This document shows positions 41,808-51,770 of a stretch of DNA of 64,000 bases, piece by piece. The first letter of the stretch is position 1. The number at the start of each line of letters is the position of its first letter. Below the pieces are notes generated by a model that was given only the letters and a program-made list of their open reading frames with translations, was not told where the DNA came from and did no database searches. The position numbers and the translations under genes are program-made. The stretch comes from MADRE3 sp963718195. GTDB lineage: Bacteria > Desulfobacterota > Desulfobulbia > Desulfobulbales > Desulfocapsaceae. The stretch is taken from NCBI GenBank assembly GCA_963718195.1, contig CAVQYQ010000005.1, positions 186,001 to 250,000 on the forward strand. Direction: 5' to 3'.

Positions 41808-42317
41808 TCAGATATTCATACTTTTGCTAATAATCATTTCAGCAACCTCTTCCTGACTTGAATCGTTGCTTGGAATAATAATATCTGCATATCTGTTGTA
41901 GAGTTCATGCCGTTCGTCAAAGAGGTCCTGAAAACTCTGGTCCGGCCGTTTGGCAAGGCCCCTTGTTTCGTAATTCTTGATTCTCGATTTCAGGGTAGTG
42001 AGGCTGGCGTCCAGAAATACAATGATTCCATTTTTTTTCAGGTGAATCATAGCCGGATCACTATAGGCGGCACTACCTCCAGTAGCTATGATGTGGTTAA
42101 CGCAGTTAATGTCAAGCAGCACATCTTCCTCGATTTTTCGAAGTGCCATGTGACCCTTGCTGTCGACGATCTGCTGCAGGGAACTGCTGGTTACCAGTTG
42201 AATGAGTATATCGGTGTCCAGGTATGGTCGTGTCATCATTTTCGCCAGGATGACTCCGACGGTACTCTTACCGGAACCAGGCATGCCGATGAGGATAATA
42301 TTTAAGTTTTGTTCCAT
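41808..42317 (-). CDS. aroK: Shikimate kinase
   Basis: This 169-aa P-loop kinase phosphorylates shikimate in aromatic amino-acid synthesis. Walker A GMPGSGKSTVG, DTDILIQ (shikimate Asp), IATGGSAAYSD and the adenine-lid residues RGLAKRP are visible. It is slightly unusual in the D-loop, but the length is normal. Shikimate leads to chorismate, which also feeds MqnA in the menaquinone operon 5 kb away. It is the first gene of the minus-strand trio. Confidence 0.9.
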   Translation of the reverse strand: MEQNLNIILIGMPGSGKSTVGVILAKMMTRPYLDTDILIQLVTSSSLQQIVDSKGHMALRKIEEDVLLDINCVNHIIATGGSAAYSDPAMIHLKKNGIIVFLDASLTTLKSRIKNYETRGLAKRPDQSFQDLFDERHELYNRYADIIIPSNDSSQEEVAEMIISKSMNI

Positions 42318-42484
42318 CGCAGATCTCTATGAGTGTTAAACTATAGTGATGACATTAAAACAGAAATGTGAAATAGCAAAATGAGAGTTCTTGATTTCGC
42401 CATGACATAATCGCTCCGCTTGATTTTCTAATAATGGTTCGATCCGAACAAAATTGTATTTCTCCGAGACGCACCCAGGGGCTA

Positions 42485-43678
42485 TCACTGTGTATCATTA
42501 ACGAGAAGTTGTGCTGATATAAATTGTACAAGGATGAGCGATACGAGGCTCAGCAGTGCCCCGCCAAAGAACACCAGACGATAATCAATAATCCAGAGCA
42601 GCCCGCCAAGTGCGGGTAAAAAAACAGCAGCAATGTGATTAATGGTAAAACCAACGGCCATGCTGGGGGCAATATCTCTTGGGTCAGCAATTTTTTGGAA
42701 AAAGGTACGTATTGCTATGGAAAAATTAAAGAAAATATGATCAGCGATGTATAATAAACCAGCGATAATTTTAGATTCCACCAAACCATAGGAGATAAAA
42801 ACAAGAACCAGAAAGCCGTATTCAACAGAGAGAACCCGTCGCTCACCATACCGTACAATACACCTGCCGATAAAGGGACTGAGGAAAAAATTCACAACAT
42901 TGTTAAGTAGGAAAAGGACAGCGACTTCGGGGACCGTATAAGAAAATTTTTTGACCAGCAGAAAAACAGCAAAGGCAATGAAAATCTGTCTCCGGGCACC
43001 TGCCATGAAGGTGAGGGCATAAAAAAGCCAATACCTGCTTTTCAGGATCATTTTTTTTCGTTGAGGGATAAGTGTTGTGTCAACAGGATTTCTGGAAAGT
43101 GCCCAGATTGAGGCACTGATGATCAATATGCCAAATAACAGATAAAGGTGAACATAGTCTAAAAACGGAGCAAGCGCGAAAATTGTCAACCCGGACAATA
43201 TATTGCTGGCAGCAGCGATACTTCTCAGTTTGCCGAAGACCACAGGAGCAGTGTTCTGGTCAAAATATTGGAGCGTAAGAGACTGGTTTGTTGTCTCAAA
43301 ATAATGGAACCCAAAACTCATTATCAGCGTCGTCAGGATAAGACCATAAAAGGTTGGGAAAACGCCAGTCAGGGTTACTCCCAGTCCCAGCACAAGGATT
43401 GAGAGGGCAGACAACCGATGTTCTTTTATAATCAAAAGCGCGTAGACGACGAGCAGGGAGAGGAACCCGGGAATCTCCCTGATCGACTGAATCATCCCAA
43501 CCTGAGGGCCGTCAAGGTTGACAATATGGACGGCAAAATTGTCAAACAGGGTGCGCCAGACGTGCAATCCAGCTGTTGCACAAATGGTCAGTACCATCAG
43601 GTAAAGATACATTTTGTTATTTTTATAGTGGATCATACGGGTATATTTGCGTGCTGGAATGAGTTTTTGATCCAGCAA
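42485..43678 (-). CDS. MFS-type transporter
   Basis: This protein of about 397 aa has about 11-12 membrane helices (e.g. LYLMVLTICATAGLHVWRTL, LSALSILVLGLGVTLTGV, VLFLLNNVVNFFLSPFIG). It fits the major facilitator superfamily in overall pattern. The start is uncertain: TTG 43678 or ATG 43636, neither with a clear ribosome site; the later one fits the first helix better. The substrate is unknown. It is monocistronic. Confidence 0.75.
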   Translation of the reverse strand: MLDQKLIPARKYTRMIHYKNNKMYLYLMVLTICATAGLHVWRTLFDNFAVHIVNLDGPQVGMIQSIREIPGFLSLLVVYALLIIKEHRLSALSILVLGLGVTLTGVFPTFYGLILTTLIMSFGFHYFETTNQSLTLQYFDQNTAPVVFGKLRSIAAASNILSGLTIFALAPFLDYVHLYLLFGILIISASIWALSRNPVDTTLIPQRKKMILKSRYWLFYALTFMAGARRQIFIAFAVFLLVKKFSYTVPEVAVLFLLNNVVNFFLSPFIGRCIVRYGERRVLSVEYGFLVLVFISYGLVESKIIAGLLYIADHIFFNFSIAIRTFFQKIADPRDIAPSMAVGFTINHIAAVFLPALGGLLWIIDYRLVFFGGALLSLVSLILVQFISAQLLVNDTQ

Positions 43679-43941
43679 AAACTAATTAAAAATTTGTAAA
43701 TTTACAATGGGTTGGTATAGAATCTTATAAGAATAGTCGTTAAAATCAAAAACTACGATAACTAATCGAGCGAGTTGGAGCGAGAAGATCTGATATCATC
43801 TGGAATGTATTGGCGGAAAGAACAGTACCGTTGATTATACAATGACTTCTGGTAAAATTTATACTAGGGGTGTTGGGATATCTGGTCGTAATGGCAACAG
43901 AATGAACGTAACTATCTTTTTACTCGGGGAGAAATAGGACA

Positions 43942-44274
43942 ATGGGTAACTTTTTTGATAATATTTTTGCCTTCTTAGAATCTACCAAACTGCCGGAACA
44001 GATTACCGAGGTAGACTATATTGGTCTGTTCACAAACCCCTGGTTTCTTGTTCCGTTTATCATTTTTGTCGGATACATGATCTATAAACAAAAATGGCGC
44101 GATATTGTTTTTATTGTGATATTTATCGGGGTCTGGTGGGCAAGCGGCACAGATTATATGCAGACACTTGTGGTTGGAGAAGAACTGCAGGTCAACAAGG
44201 TCCTTCCCGTATTATTTGGTGGTGCTGTTATCCTTGGTGTTGTTATCTACCTGCTGTTTGGTCGATCAGACTGA
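43942..44274 (+). CDS. Small membrane protein (110 aa)
   Basis: This 110-aa protein has three hydrophobic segments (WFLVPFIIFVGYMIYKQ, IVFIVIFIGVWWAS, VLPVLFGGAVILGVVIYLLFG). ATG 43942 follows GGGGAGAAATAGGACA. I do not recognise a family. It precedes the CRP-like regulator by 79 nt on the same strand, so the two could be co-transcribed. Confidence 0.8.
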   Translation: MGNFFDNIFAFLESTKLPEQITEVDYIGLFTNPWFLVPFIIFVGYMIYKQKWRDIVFIVIFIGVWWASGTDYMQTLVVGEELQVNKVLPVLFGGAVILGVVIYLLFGRSD

Positions 44275-44353
44275 CCAGCCTATCGATGGTTGCATCTAAC
44301 CTGGTGAGATTTTGATTTTAAGATAAAGGTTTCTTACAGTCCAGTTATCAACT

Positions 44354-45430
44354 ATGCAGTTTAGAAACGGCGTTTTCATCATAACCGAAGAAAAAAATTG
44401 TCCTCTCTATAACGTCGGGGAAGAGATGGCGGTTAACGAGGGGAGTTTTAAGCTACCCGCGAGCAAGCCGACCTGTCTTATCCTCGCCCAGGATGTGATT
44501 GAACTTGTCTCAGAAGATGTAGCCTTTGAATCATTGCAGCAGGGTGCGAACAAGAAAACCAAATTTGAATGTGGTGGTTGTACCGGGATTATCAGGTTTG
44601 AATTCAAGAAGGAAAAAGGGTACGCCACATTGCAGATGAAACTTCTTGCAGCAGCTGATCGAAAAGAAAAGATAAAGCAGGTTGCCAGTTATGCGGGCAC
44701 ATTGCGCTCCATTTCAATATTTAGTTCATTATCCGATGATGACCTTCTGGATCTTGCAACCTTACTTGAATTTGAAGATTTTGAATGGGGATTCCCAATA
44801 GCTCAGAGAGGCGATCCAGGATCAAAACTTTATATCATGATCAGCGGCAGGGTAGAAGTAATAGATGATGAAGGAGTTGTTCTTGCAGAAATGGGGCCGG
44901 GCGATGTCTTTGGAGAAATGAGCCTGTTATCAGGAGAACGTGTCACTGCAACGATTCTGGCTGCTGAGCCATGTGAAATAGCAACAATGAGTCAGAAAAA
45001 TTTTCGCCATATCCTGAACAAATACCCGGCGCTCCAGGTTTTCTTCTACAAGCTGCTTGTCAGCCGCATTACCTCTATCAATGTACAGAGAGCTGAAGAA
45101 CTTGCCTCTGGTATGGTCGGTCAATTATCCGATATTTCAGTCGTTGAGCTGTGTCAAATGATTAACAGCAACCAGAAAACCGGTCACCTGAAGCTGGAGT
45201 CGACTTCCGAATCAAAAGGACGAGTCGTTTTCAATGAAGGGGAGATTGTCATGGCATATTTAGGAATGGCTGAAGGCAAAGAGGCTTTCTATGATATCCT
45301 GGAGTTGACAGAAGGTCGTTTCAAATTTGTTCAGGGACTGTCCCGGTCCGAGAAAAAATTGCCGGTCGTTGGCGGCTTTATGGGGATGCTCATGGAAGGA
45401 ATGAAACGGCTCGACGACAGACGCCATTGA
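44354..45430 (+). CDS. cNMP-binding regulator with DUF4388 domain
   Basis: This 358-aa protein begins with a small N-terminal domain of about 115 residues holding two Cys (FECGGCTG). A cyclic-nucleotide-binding-type beta barrel follows at about 118-230 (FSSLSDDDLLDLATLL, AQRGDPGSKLYIMISGRVEV, GDVFGEMSLLSGERVTATI). The C-terminus is a DUF4388 domain (about 255-345, LSDISVVELCQMINSNQKTGHLKLE, then GEIVMAYLGMAEGKEAFYDIL). No DNA-binding HTH of the Crp type is present, so it is more a signalling adaptor than a transcription factor. DUF4388 is common in delta-class and predatory bacteria. Confidence 0.85.
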   Translation: MQFRNGVFIITEEKNCPLYNVGEEMAVNEGSFKLPASKPTCLILAQDVIELVSEDVAFESLQQGANKKTKFECGGCTGIIRFEFKKEKGYATLQMKLLAAADRKEKIKQVASYAGTLRSISIFSSLSDDDLLDLATLLEFEDFEWGFPIAQRGDPGSKLYIMISGRVEVIDDEGVVLAEMGPGDVFGEMSLLSGERVTATILAAEPCEIATMSQKNFRHILNKYPALQVFFYKLLVSRITSINVQRAEELASGMVGQLSDISVVELCQMINSNQKTGHLKLESTSESKGRVVFNEGEIVMAYLGMAEGKEAFYDILELTEGRFKFVQGLSRSEKKLPVVGGFMGMLMEGMKRLDDRRH

Positions 45431-45445
45431 TTCACCCCTGAGCCC

Positions 45446-45460
45446 CTTGCAAAAGGCTTC
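45446..45460 (+). repeat. Partial repeat-end motif after a gene stop
   Basis: CTTGCAAAAGGCTTC is a near-match of the dispersed end motif (TTTTGCAAAAGGCTCA), 16 bases after a stop codon. Confidence 0.45.
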
Positions 45461-45561
45461 CCTTTATAAATATTTTCCGTTTTATCTCTCTTCACGCTTG
45501 TTCTGCGAACTTCAATGCTTAAACATTGTGGATAAGATTAACCTGTATATGATGTAGTGCA

Positions 45562-46269
45562 ATGAAACGTCAGCAGTTGAAACGCCATGTTGTTTCCCTG
45601 CTGGGGAAAGACGATCTTACCCAGACCAGAGAGCAACTCATTCTGTTTGATCCGAAATCCTTGATAAACCCGCTTGTCTCATGCCTCTGCCATGTCAATG
45701 AAATCGTGCGCTGGCACTGCGTGAGCGTCCTGGGTGAGGTGGTTAATGCTATCGGCAATGACGAGATGGAAAATGGTCGTATTGTCATGCGCAGGTTCCT
45801 GTGGATGCTCAACGACGAGTCTGGTGGTATCGGCTGGGGGGTACCCGAGGCCATGAGCGAATCAATGTACCATAATACAATACTGGCCGAGGAGTATATG
45901 CACATGCTCGTCTCCTATTCAATAGACGATGGACCTGAGCTCTTCCAGGACGGCAATTTTATCGAACTGCCGCTTTTGCAGCATGGGGTTCTCTGGGGAT
46001 TATGCAGGCTGGCAGAGAAATACAAGACGCAGTTGATTGACAGGAGCGTCGGAGAAAATATCGGCTTCTACCTGAAGTCAAAAGATGGCCAGGTGAGGGG
46101 ACTTGCCTGTCTGCTTTGTGGCCTGTTACAACACTCAGAATATACGCGCCAGTTATATTCTCTTGTAAATGACACAAATGAGGTGCGGCTCTATGCGGAC
46201 GAAGAGATCAGAGAGTATACAGTCGGTCATTTAGCCTCAGGAGCACTATCCAGAATAGGCGACAGGTAA
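45562..46269 (+). CDS. DVU0298-family HEAT-like protein
   Basis: This 235-aa helical protein is of the type first named from Desulfovibrio (DVU0298 family). HEAT-like repeat pairs are evident (LINPLVSCLCHVNEIVRWHC, then GGIGWGVPEAMSESMYHN and LPLLQHGVLWGLCRLAEKYK). It is almost restricted to sulfate-reducing and related bacteria, which supports the assignment of this genome. The function is unknown. The gene is intact, and its start ATG 45562 lies after a weak ribosome site. Confidence 0.85.
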   Translation: MKRQQLKRHVVSLLGKDDLTQTREQLILFDPKSLINPLVSCLCHVNEIVRWHCVSVLGEVVNAIGNDEMENGRIVMRRFLWMLNDESGGIGWGVPEAMSESMYHNTILAEEYMHMLVSYSIDDGPELFQDGNFIELPLLQHGVLWGLCRLAEKYKTQLIDRSVGENIGFYLKSKDGQVRGLACLLCGLLQHSEYTRQLYSLVNDTNEVRLYADEEIREYTVGHLASGALSRIGDR

Positions 46270-46294
46270 TCGGTGATCACTGGAAATTGAACGG

Positions 46295-47128
46295 CTATGG
46301 TAAGGCAGTCGGCGGCATCTCAGTCGATATTTCGCCTCCAAGAAGATAGCCGCCATCGACAAGCAACTGGCAGCCTGTCACATAAGAGGCCTTAACAGCA
46401 AGATAGAAAACAACATCAGCAATTTCTTCCGGATGAGCTGTGCGCTTCAGGAGTGTATGAGTAAGCAATGCGTCTTGCTGAGAGGAAGAGAGAAGTTTCC
46501 ACCCCCTGGTGCCTTCTCCGTGCCTGCCCTTTACCAGTCCAATCATCGCTTCGTTCACCCTGATGGATGGCCCAGCTTCTCGAGCCCAGGTTTCCGTTAG
46601 AGATTTTACCCCGCGATTAGCACAGCTGTATCCGTCATTAAATAGATATGACGCCGGACCAGACCTGCCAATCTTACCGGCAATAGATGATATATTGGTA
46701 ACAGAGCCTCCGCCGCTTCTCTGAATAAGCGGCATTGATCTCTGATAGAGTTCCCACTTTGATTTAACCGTCGTATCAAACTCAAGCTGCCATTGCGATC
46801 TGTTTACCGGATGATCATAGGAGCCGTGAACAATCGGCATGCCACCTCTTTCGATATTGTTTACCAGAAAATGGAGCTTTCCATAGTGTGCTTCAATAAA
46901 AGAAACCAGCTCCCTGACTTCTTCGGTCTCGGTAAGGTTGCACTGGTGGCAGACAAAACTGTAGCCACATCGATTGAACTCTTCAACCATTTCAGCATTG
47001 GAATCAGGCCAATCATCGAAGATCGGTAGTGCGAGATGGATCCCTTCTTTTCCGAAGGTGTGGGCAATGGCTCTTCCGACGGGGCGGCTTGCACCGGGTA
47101 TGAGTGCTACTTTTCCATTGATATTCAT
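46295..47128 (-). CDS. Short-chain dehydrogenase-like protein lacking the catalytic lysine
   Basis: This 277-aa Rossmann-fold SDR has an altered dinucleotide motif (PGASRPVGRAIA in place of TGASRGIGRAIA) and NNIERGGMP in place of the usual NNAG. ITNISSIAGKIGR precedes the active site. In that site Tyr is kept (YSCANRGVKSLTE), but the Lys four residues later is Asn. Classic SDR oxidoreduction needs this Lys, so it may be non-catalytic or act differently. It is preceded by a methyltransferase gene 5 nt upstream, so the pair is an operon. Confidence 0.85.
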   Translation of the reverse strand: MNINGKVALIPGASRPVGRAIAHTFGKEGIHLALPIFDDWPDSNAEMVEEFNRCGYSFVCHQCNLTETEEVRELVSFIEAHYGKLHFLVNNIERGGMPIVHGSYDHPVNRSQWQLEFDTTVKSKWELYQRSMPLIQRSGGGSVTNISSIAGKIGRSGPASYLFNDGYSCANRGVKSLTETWAREAGPSIRVNEAMIGLVKGRHGEGTRGWKLLSSSQQDALLTHTLLKRTAHPEEIADVVFYLAVKASYVTGCQLLVDGGYLLGGEISTEMPPTALP

Positions 47129-47133
47129 GTTAT

Positions 47134-47841
47134 TCAGTCGGCCTGGCTTGGTTTGTTACGGCGAAGGTTCAGGTCAAGCAGTGCAAAATTTTGCTGGGCA
47201 GCTTTCTGCTGCTCATTCTTGACAATTGCACAGCAGATGATATTTCCGTAAAGGGGCTGTGATATAATATCAGCCGTCACGTTAAGGCGACCAAGAAATT
47301 CGACAACTCCACCGTTTCTGATCCAATGTGAGTAGTGTCTATAGTGATCAGATCCGCCACATTTTTCAACAAGGGGTATTAAACACCTGCTAAACAATGC
47401 TCCAAGGATTCCAGGCGGCGGCTGGTTTAAGTCGGCAATGATTAATGCACCTTGTTCGCAAATGAGTTTCTGGCTGTTATTGTATATTGTCATCGCCGTG
47501 GTTGGGTGCTTCTCGTGTAAGGCCAGAGACAGGATGGCACAGTCAAACGAATTTGGTGAAAAAGAGTCCTGTTCGGCATCAAGAAAATGAAGATCAACCT
47601 GTTCAGAACAACTGATTCTCGCCTGTTCAAGCATTTGAAGTGAATTATCGATGCCACAGAGGTGCATATCTGGTCTTGAAAGGAGGCGTAACTGTTCACC
47701 AGTGCCACAACAGATATCAACGACACGACGATAGTTCTTGTGAAAAATATAGGTCCGCATATCCTGGCGCAGCTGCCTCAGAGCTCTAGAGAATAAATGA
47801 TCATAGATCTTGGCTATGCGCCGGTATTGGTCGTTCATCAC
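47134..47841 (-). CDS. SAM-dependent methyltransferase (UbiE/MenG-like)
   Basis: This 235-aa class I methyltransferase has motif I VVDICCGTGEQLRLL, LCGIDNSLQMLEQAR (acidic residue for the ribose) and FDCAILSLALHE. The central CLIPLVEKCGGSDHYRHYSHW region is similar to the UbiE/COQ5 group. It is a candidate for the last methylation of menaquinone, but the similarity is general and no core mqn gene is adjacent. It forms an operon with the downstream SDR. The ATG at 47841 starts MNDQYRRIAKIYDHLF. Confidence 0.8.
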   Translation of the reverse strand: MMNDQYRRIAKIYDHLFSRALRQLRQDMRTYIFHKNYRRVVDICCGTGEQLRLLSRPDMHLCGIDNSLQMLEQARISCSEQVDLHFLDAEQDSFSPNSFDCAILSLALHEKHPTTAMTIYNNSQKLICEQGALIIADLNQPPPGILGALFSRCLIPLVEKCGGSDHYRHYSHWIRNGGVVEFLGRLNVTADIISQPLYGNIICCAIVKNEQQKAAQQNFALLDLNLRRNKPSQAD

Positions 47842-48024
47842 CGTAGTAGACTATTATTTTCGCGAATAAGACAGGATAAAGTTATCATTTCAGGTCAGCA
47901 ATATAATATAAATGATAAAGAATATTTTTCCATTAAAACGATTACTTGAATTGGTCGAAAACGGATATATGGTCTCAGGTGGTAATTAGGCTATCAGATA
48001 AACACCAGACCAGAGCTTTAAACA

Positions 48025-50880
48025 ATGAACACCAGACGTTACCTCTTTTTGTTAATGTTATCTGTCTCCGTCCTTCTCGGCTTTACGAGCGGTCACGGCC
48101 AGACTGTCAGCGCGACAGACAGCACGAGCTGTAATACAACTGCTTGGCCCTATGAGCTGAGTGAACTGGAACCGCATCCTGATATGTTTTTTGGTCGCCT
48201 GGACAATGGATTTCGCTACATACTGCTGAAAAACCAGCACCCAAAGGGCAGGACAGCGGTGCTGCTCAACGTCAACGCAGGATCACTCCATGAAGAATTT
48301 TCAGAGAACGGAATTGCTCATTTTCTCGAGCATATGCTGTTCAATGGGAGCACACATTTTCAGCCGGGTGAGCTGGTTGATTTTTTTCAGGATATCGGTA
48401 TGAGCTTCGGAGGCGATACCAATGCCTATACAACCTATGAGGATACCGTCTATAAAATCATCTTACCGACTTCTGATCGCGAGATGCTTGGTGACGGTCT
48501 CCTGGTGATGTCCGATTATGCTCGTGGTGCCTTACTCGAGCAGACAGAAATAGATCGAGAACGGGGCGTGATCCTGTCAGAGATGAATGAAAGGGGGACT
48601 GCTTCATTCAGATCATATAAAGCCCGCACGAGGTTTTCTTTTGACGGTACCTTGCTTCCTCAGCGCTTCACTATTGGCAGAAAAAATGTGCTGGAAAGAG
48701 TGGGCAGACAGGAACTCAAAAGATTTTATGATAAATGGTATCGTCCTGAAAATATGGTGCTGGTAATGGTTGGGGATTTTGATAGAGCGATTTCAGAGTC
48801 ACTGATTGAAGAACGGTTTGCTGCAATGCAGGGTGCTGATGAAACATTTACCTGTCCCGATTACGGGTTGGTCGAACATGACGGGATAAAATCTTTCTTT
48901 CATCACGAGCCCGAGCTTGGCTACAGCACAGTTTCGATAGAAATTGTGAAAAACATTACACCCGAGAATGACTCATTTTCGTATCAGGTGCAGAATCTAC
49001 ACCGATATATGGCTGCAAGAATCATAAATTTCAGATTGGAACAGGAGCTCGAACTGCCGGACTCAGTTCTGTCGTCTGGTCGTTTTTATTTTGGTTCAAC
49101 CCTGGATCGTTATCATCAGTCTGCAATCATCGCCCAAACTGCTGGAGAAAACTGGAGAGAGGCGCTGGCGGTTCTCAACAGAATAGTAAACCAGGCGATT
49201 GAGTTTGGCTTTACCGTTGAAGAGACCGAGATGGTAAAAAATGAACTGACCAGCCACCTGCGTCGAGCTGTCCAGACAAAGGGTTCACAGAATTCGCTCA
49301 ATCTCGCTAATAACATTGTAAATAGTATCAACAGCAACAGGGTTTTCCAGTCAGCTGAACAGGAAAAAGATTTATACACACAACCGATACTGCAGACTAC
49401 AGCCGCTGAACTTCACCAGGTAGTGCGGGAAGAATGGCAGGCAGAGATGAGGCTTGTTGCCGTCATCGGTGACGCTGAGATCAGTGGGGACGATCCCACG
49501 GCTGTTATAAAAAAACATTATCTCGCCCTGCAGCAGCTAGAGGTTATCTCCAGGGTGGATGAGAAGATACCCTCGTTTCCCTATTTACCGGCAAGGCAGC
49601 CTGTTGCACCTGTCAAGCAGGAATACCTGAAGATACCGGATGCCACCAGATACAGTTACAGCAACGGTACGGTACTGAACCTCAAAAAGACATCGTTCAA
49701 GGAAAACAGTATCTCCATGGCCATTCATTTTGGTGATGGTGAAAAAAGTTTGCCGGCTGGAGGGATGTCTCTGCTCGCCGAGGCGGTCATTAACGGGTCG
49801 GGGACGGGGACGCTCAAAGAATCAGAAATTGACATGCTTTTAGCCAGTAGTTCAATACGTTATCGGTTTCATGTGGGCGATGAAGCCTTTCGTCTGTCCG
49901 GTAAGGCATTGACTTCTGATATCGAAATACTTTTCCAGGTTTTTCAATCATTATTGCTGGACCCTGGTATACGGGGTGATATATACCAGGCAGCAATGAA
50001 ACGTTTTGAACTCATGTACAATGGGTTGAAAGGTGATATCAGCGGCGCTGCCATGCTCTACCTGGATCCTTTTTTTGCAGGTAACACATTGACGCACGGC
50101 CTGCCAGCTGAAGAGAAATTTAAAGCACTTACCCTGGATGATCTGAGAGAATGGCTCGTACCACAGTATGAGAACTCACCCCTGGAAATAACTATCGTCG
50201 GTGATTTCGATGAAACTGACATGGTATCGTTTTGCTCGAAATATTTCGGTTCGTTGCCCAAAAAAGAGTATTCAAATACAAAACCAACCGTTCTCCCACG
50301 TTTTCCTGTCGGTGAAACCTATGAGAAATTAATGAATTTGGATCAAGACAAGGGGTTTGTCCGGATGGCCTGGCTGACAGAAGATTATTGGGATATAAAA
50401 CGGACCAGGCGTCTAAATCTGCTTGCTTCAATTATGGATGAACGGTTGCGAAAATTGATACGTGAAAAATCCGGGGACAGTTACTCACCTGCTGCTTTAA
50501 GCAGTAACAGCAGGATTTATGAAGGCTATGGAAAGATCGTGGCCGAGGTAATGACAGACAGCTCGTCTTTGAACTCAGTCATTGAACAGATCCATCAGGT
50601 GATACAGTCGCTGCATGAAATACCGATTACCATGGAGGAGCTGGAGCGTTCAAAACAACCGCTTTTGACTTCGATCAAGGACAGGGTGAAAACCAACGAT
50701 TACTGGTTGTCCAGTGTGCTGTCACTGTCAACGCGCCACCCTCAGCAGTTAGCCTGGTCGCAATCACTCCTCGAAGATTATCACTCAATTTCTATTGAGG
50801 ATATCTCCTTGCTCATAAAAAAATACCTCACGGAAAAACGTCTTGCTGTCGGCATATTAGAGGCAGTACCAGAAGGTTGA
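48025..50880 (+). CDS. M16-family zinc metallopeptidase (double-domain)
   Basis: This 951-aa secreted peptidase has a signal sequence at the N-terminus (LFLLMLSVSVLLGFTSG). An inverted zinc motif HFLEH follows at residues 99-103, within NGIAHFLEHMLFNG, with the Glu partner further on (MVEDTVYKIIL and EEFSENG regions). Two homologous halves follow, each with an M16-type fold; the second (about 560-950) has no HxxEH and is probably inactive, as usual for the family. Such proteins cleave short peptides in the periplasm or outer membrane. The length of about 950 aa is typical. It is monocistronic. Confidence 0.9.
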   Translation: MNTRRYLFLLMLSVSVLLGFTSGHGQTVSATDSTSCNTTAWPYELSELEPHPDMFFGRLDNGFRYILLKNQHPKGRTAVLLNVNAGSLHEEFSENGIAHFLEHMLFNGSTHFQPGELVDFFQDIGMSFGGDTNAYTTYEDTVYKIILPTSDREMLGDGLLVMSDYARGALLEQTEIDRERGVILSEMNERGTASFRSYKARTRFSFDGTLLPQRFTIGRKNVLERVGRQELKRFYDKWYRPENMVLVMVGDFDRAISESLIEERFAAMQGADETFTCPDYGLVEHDGIKSFFHHEPELGYSTVSIEIVKNITPENDSFSYQVQNLHRYMAARIINFRLEQELELPDSVLSSGRFYFGSTLDRYHQSAIIAQTAGENWREALAVLNRIVNQAIEFGFTVEETEMVKNELTSHLRRAVQTKGSQNSLNLANNIVNSINSNRVFQSAEQEKDLYTQPILQTTAAELHQVVREEWQAEMRLVAVIGDAEISGDDPTAVIKKHYLALQQLEVISRVDEKIPSFPYLPARQPVAPVKQEYLKIPDATRYSYSNGTVLNLKKTSFKENSISMAIHFGDGEKSLPAGGMSLLAEAVINGSGTGTLKESEIDMLLASSSIRYRFHVGDEAFRLSGKALTSDIEILFQVFQSLLLDPGIRGDIYQAAMKRFELMYNGLKGDISGAAMLYLDPFFAGNTLTHGLPAEEKFKALTLDDLREWLVPQYENSPLEITIVGDFDETDMVSFCSKYFGSLPKKEYSNTKPTVLPRFPVGETYEKLMNLDQDKGFVRMAWLTEDYWDIKRTRRLNLLASIMDERLRKLIREKSGDSYSPAALSSNSRIYEGYGKIVAEVMTDSSSLNSVIEQIHQVIQSLHEIPITMEELERSKQPLLTSIKDRVKTNDYWLSSVLSLSTRHPQQLAWSQSLLEDYHSISIEDISLLIKKYLTEKRLAVGILEAVPEG

Positions 50881-50996
50881 AAATAACAAGGTGTTGAATG
50901 CGCCATGACCTGCGGTTTACCTGTTGTACCCTTAATCGATCCGGATAAGACTCTTCCTCACTATCAACTCCTATTCTGCCGGTCAGCCATGGTGTC

Positions 50997-51746
50997 TTAA
51001 TTGATCAAGACCCGGGCAGTAACTGGAGTTTTCCTGACGATAATGGTAGAAAAATAATGAGGATGATCGGTCATGGAATTAAAACTTTTGATTATACGTT
51101 CCCTGTGGGTCCCTGCATGTTCAACCAGCACTGCCTTGTCCAGCAGACCACATTCATCCAGCACCAGTGTCAGCCTGTCAATTACCCGGTGAACTTTCAT
51201 CAGCACAATAGTATCGAAAAGATCGAACACCTCTTTGAGCCGTGAATCAGAGAAGGTCGCAGGTATGACCGCAACCATTTCATCACCAAGACAGATCGGG
51301 CTTGCCATTGATGCTGAGCAGCTGCTCATGGCCGGGACTCCGGGGACAAAGGTAACATTTACATCGTCCCTGAGTCCGCAGATGGTTTCATACAGATAGT
51401 ACCCAGTCGAATAGATTGCCGGGTCACCGAGTGTCGGGAAACAGACATCCTTACCTCTGTCAAGATACTTCAGGACCGTCTCAGCAGCATAACGCCAGGC
51501 CACAAGAACCTCAGGGGCAGGATCCTGCCCTGAACGAATCTTTTTCATGGGAAAGTGCAGTTCATGAACTTCCTTCTCTTTCAGGTCGATGACGGGCTTG
51601 AGTATGGTAAGCGCGGTGGAGGAACCGTTTAATGATCCTCGAGGAGATATAATGACCGGGCATTTTTTTACCGTGTTTACCGCTTTTAACGTGAGTAGTT
51701 CTGGATCCCCAGGGCCGGTTCCGATGATAAAGAGTGTTGCTGTCAT
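50997..51746 (-). CDS. cobI: Precorrin-2 C20-methyltransferase CobI/CbiL type
   Basis: This 249-aa tetrapyrrole methyltransferase methylates C20 of (cobalt-)precorrin-2 in cobalamin synthesis. Motifs are FIIGTGPGDPELLTLKAV at the N-terminus, GDPAIYSTGYYLYE, VTFVPGVPAMSSCSASMASP and the SAM region VLMKVHRVID. It is the last gene of a minus-strand operon headed by a cobalamin riboswitch and B12-type ABC transporter genes, so its expression is likely repressed by B12. Confidence 0.9.
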   Translation of the reverse strand: MTATLFIIGTGPGDPELLTLKAVNTVKKCPVIISPRGSLNGSSTALTILKPVIDLKEKEVHELHFPMKKIRSGQDPAPEVLVAWRYAAETVLKYLDRGKDVCFPTLGDPAIYSTGYYLYETICGLRDDVNVTFVPGVPAMSSCSASMASPICLGDEMVAVIPATFSDSRLKEVFDLFDTIVLMKVHRVIDRLTLVLDECGLLDKAVLVEHAGTHRERIIKSFNSMTDHPHYFSTIIVRKTPVTARVLIN

Positions 51747-51770
51747 GTGGCGTTCTCTCTGTTTTTAAAA

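Noticed and set aside
43800..43941. Promoter-like sequences before the 110-aa membrane protein
   Set aside because: No -10/-35 pair was convincing enough to annotate.
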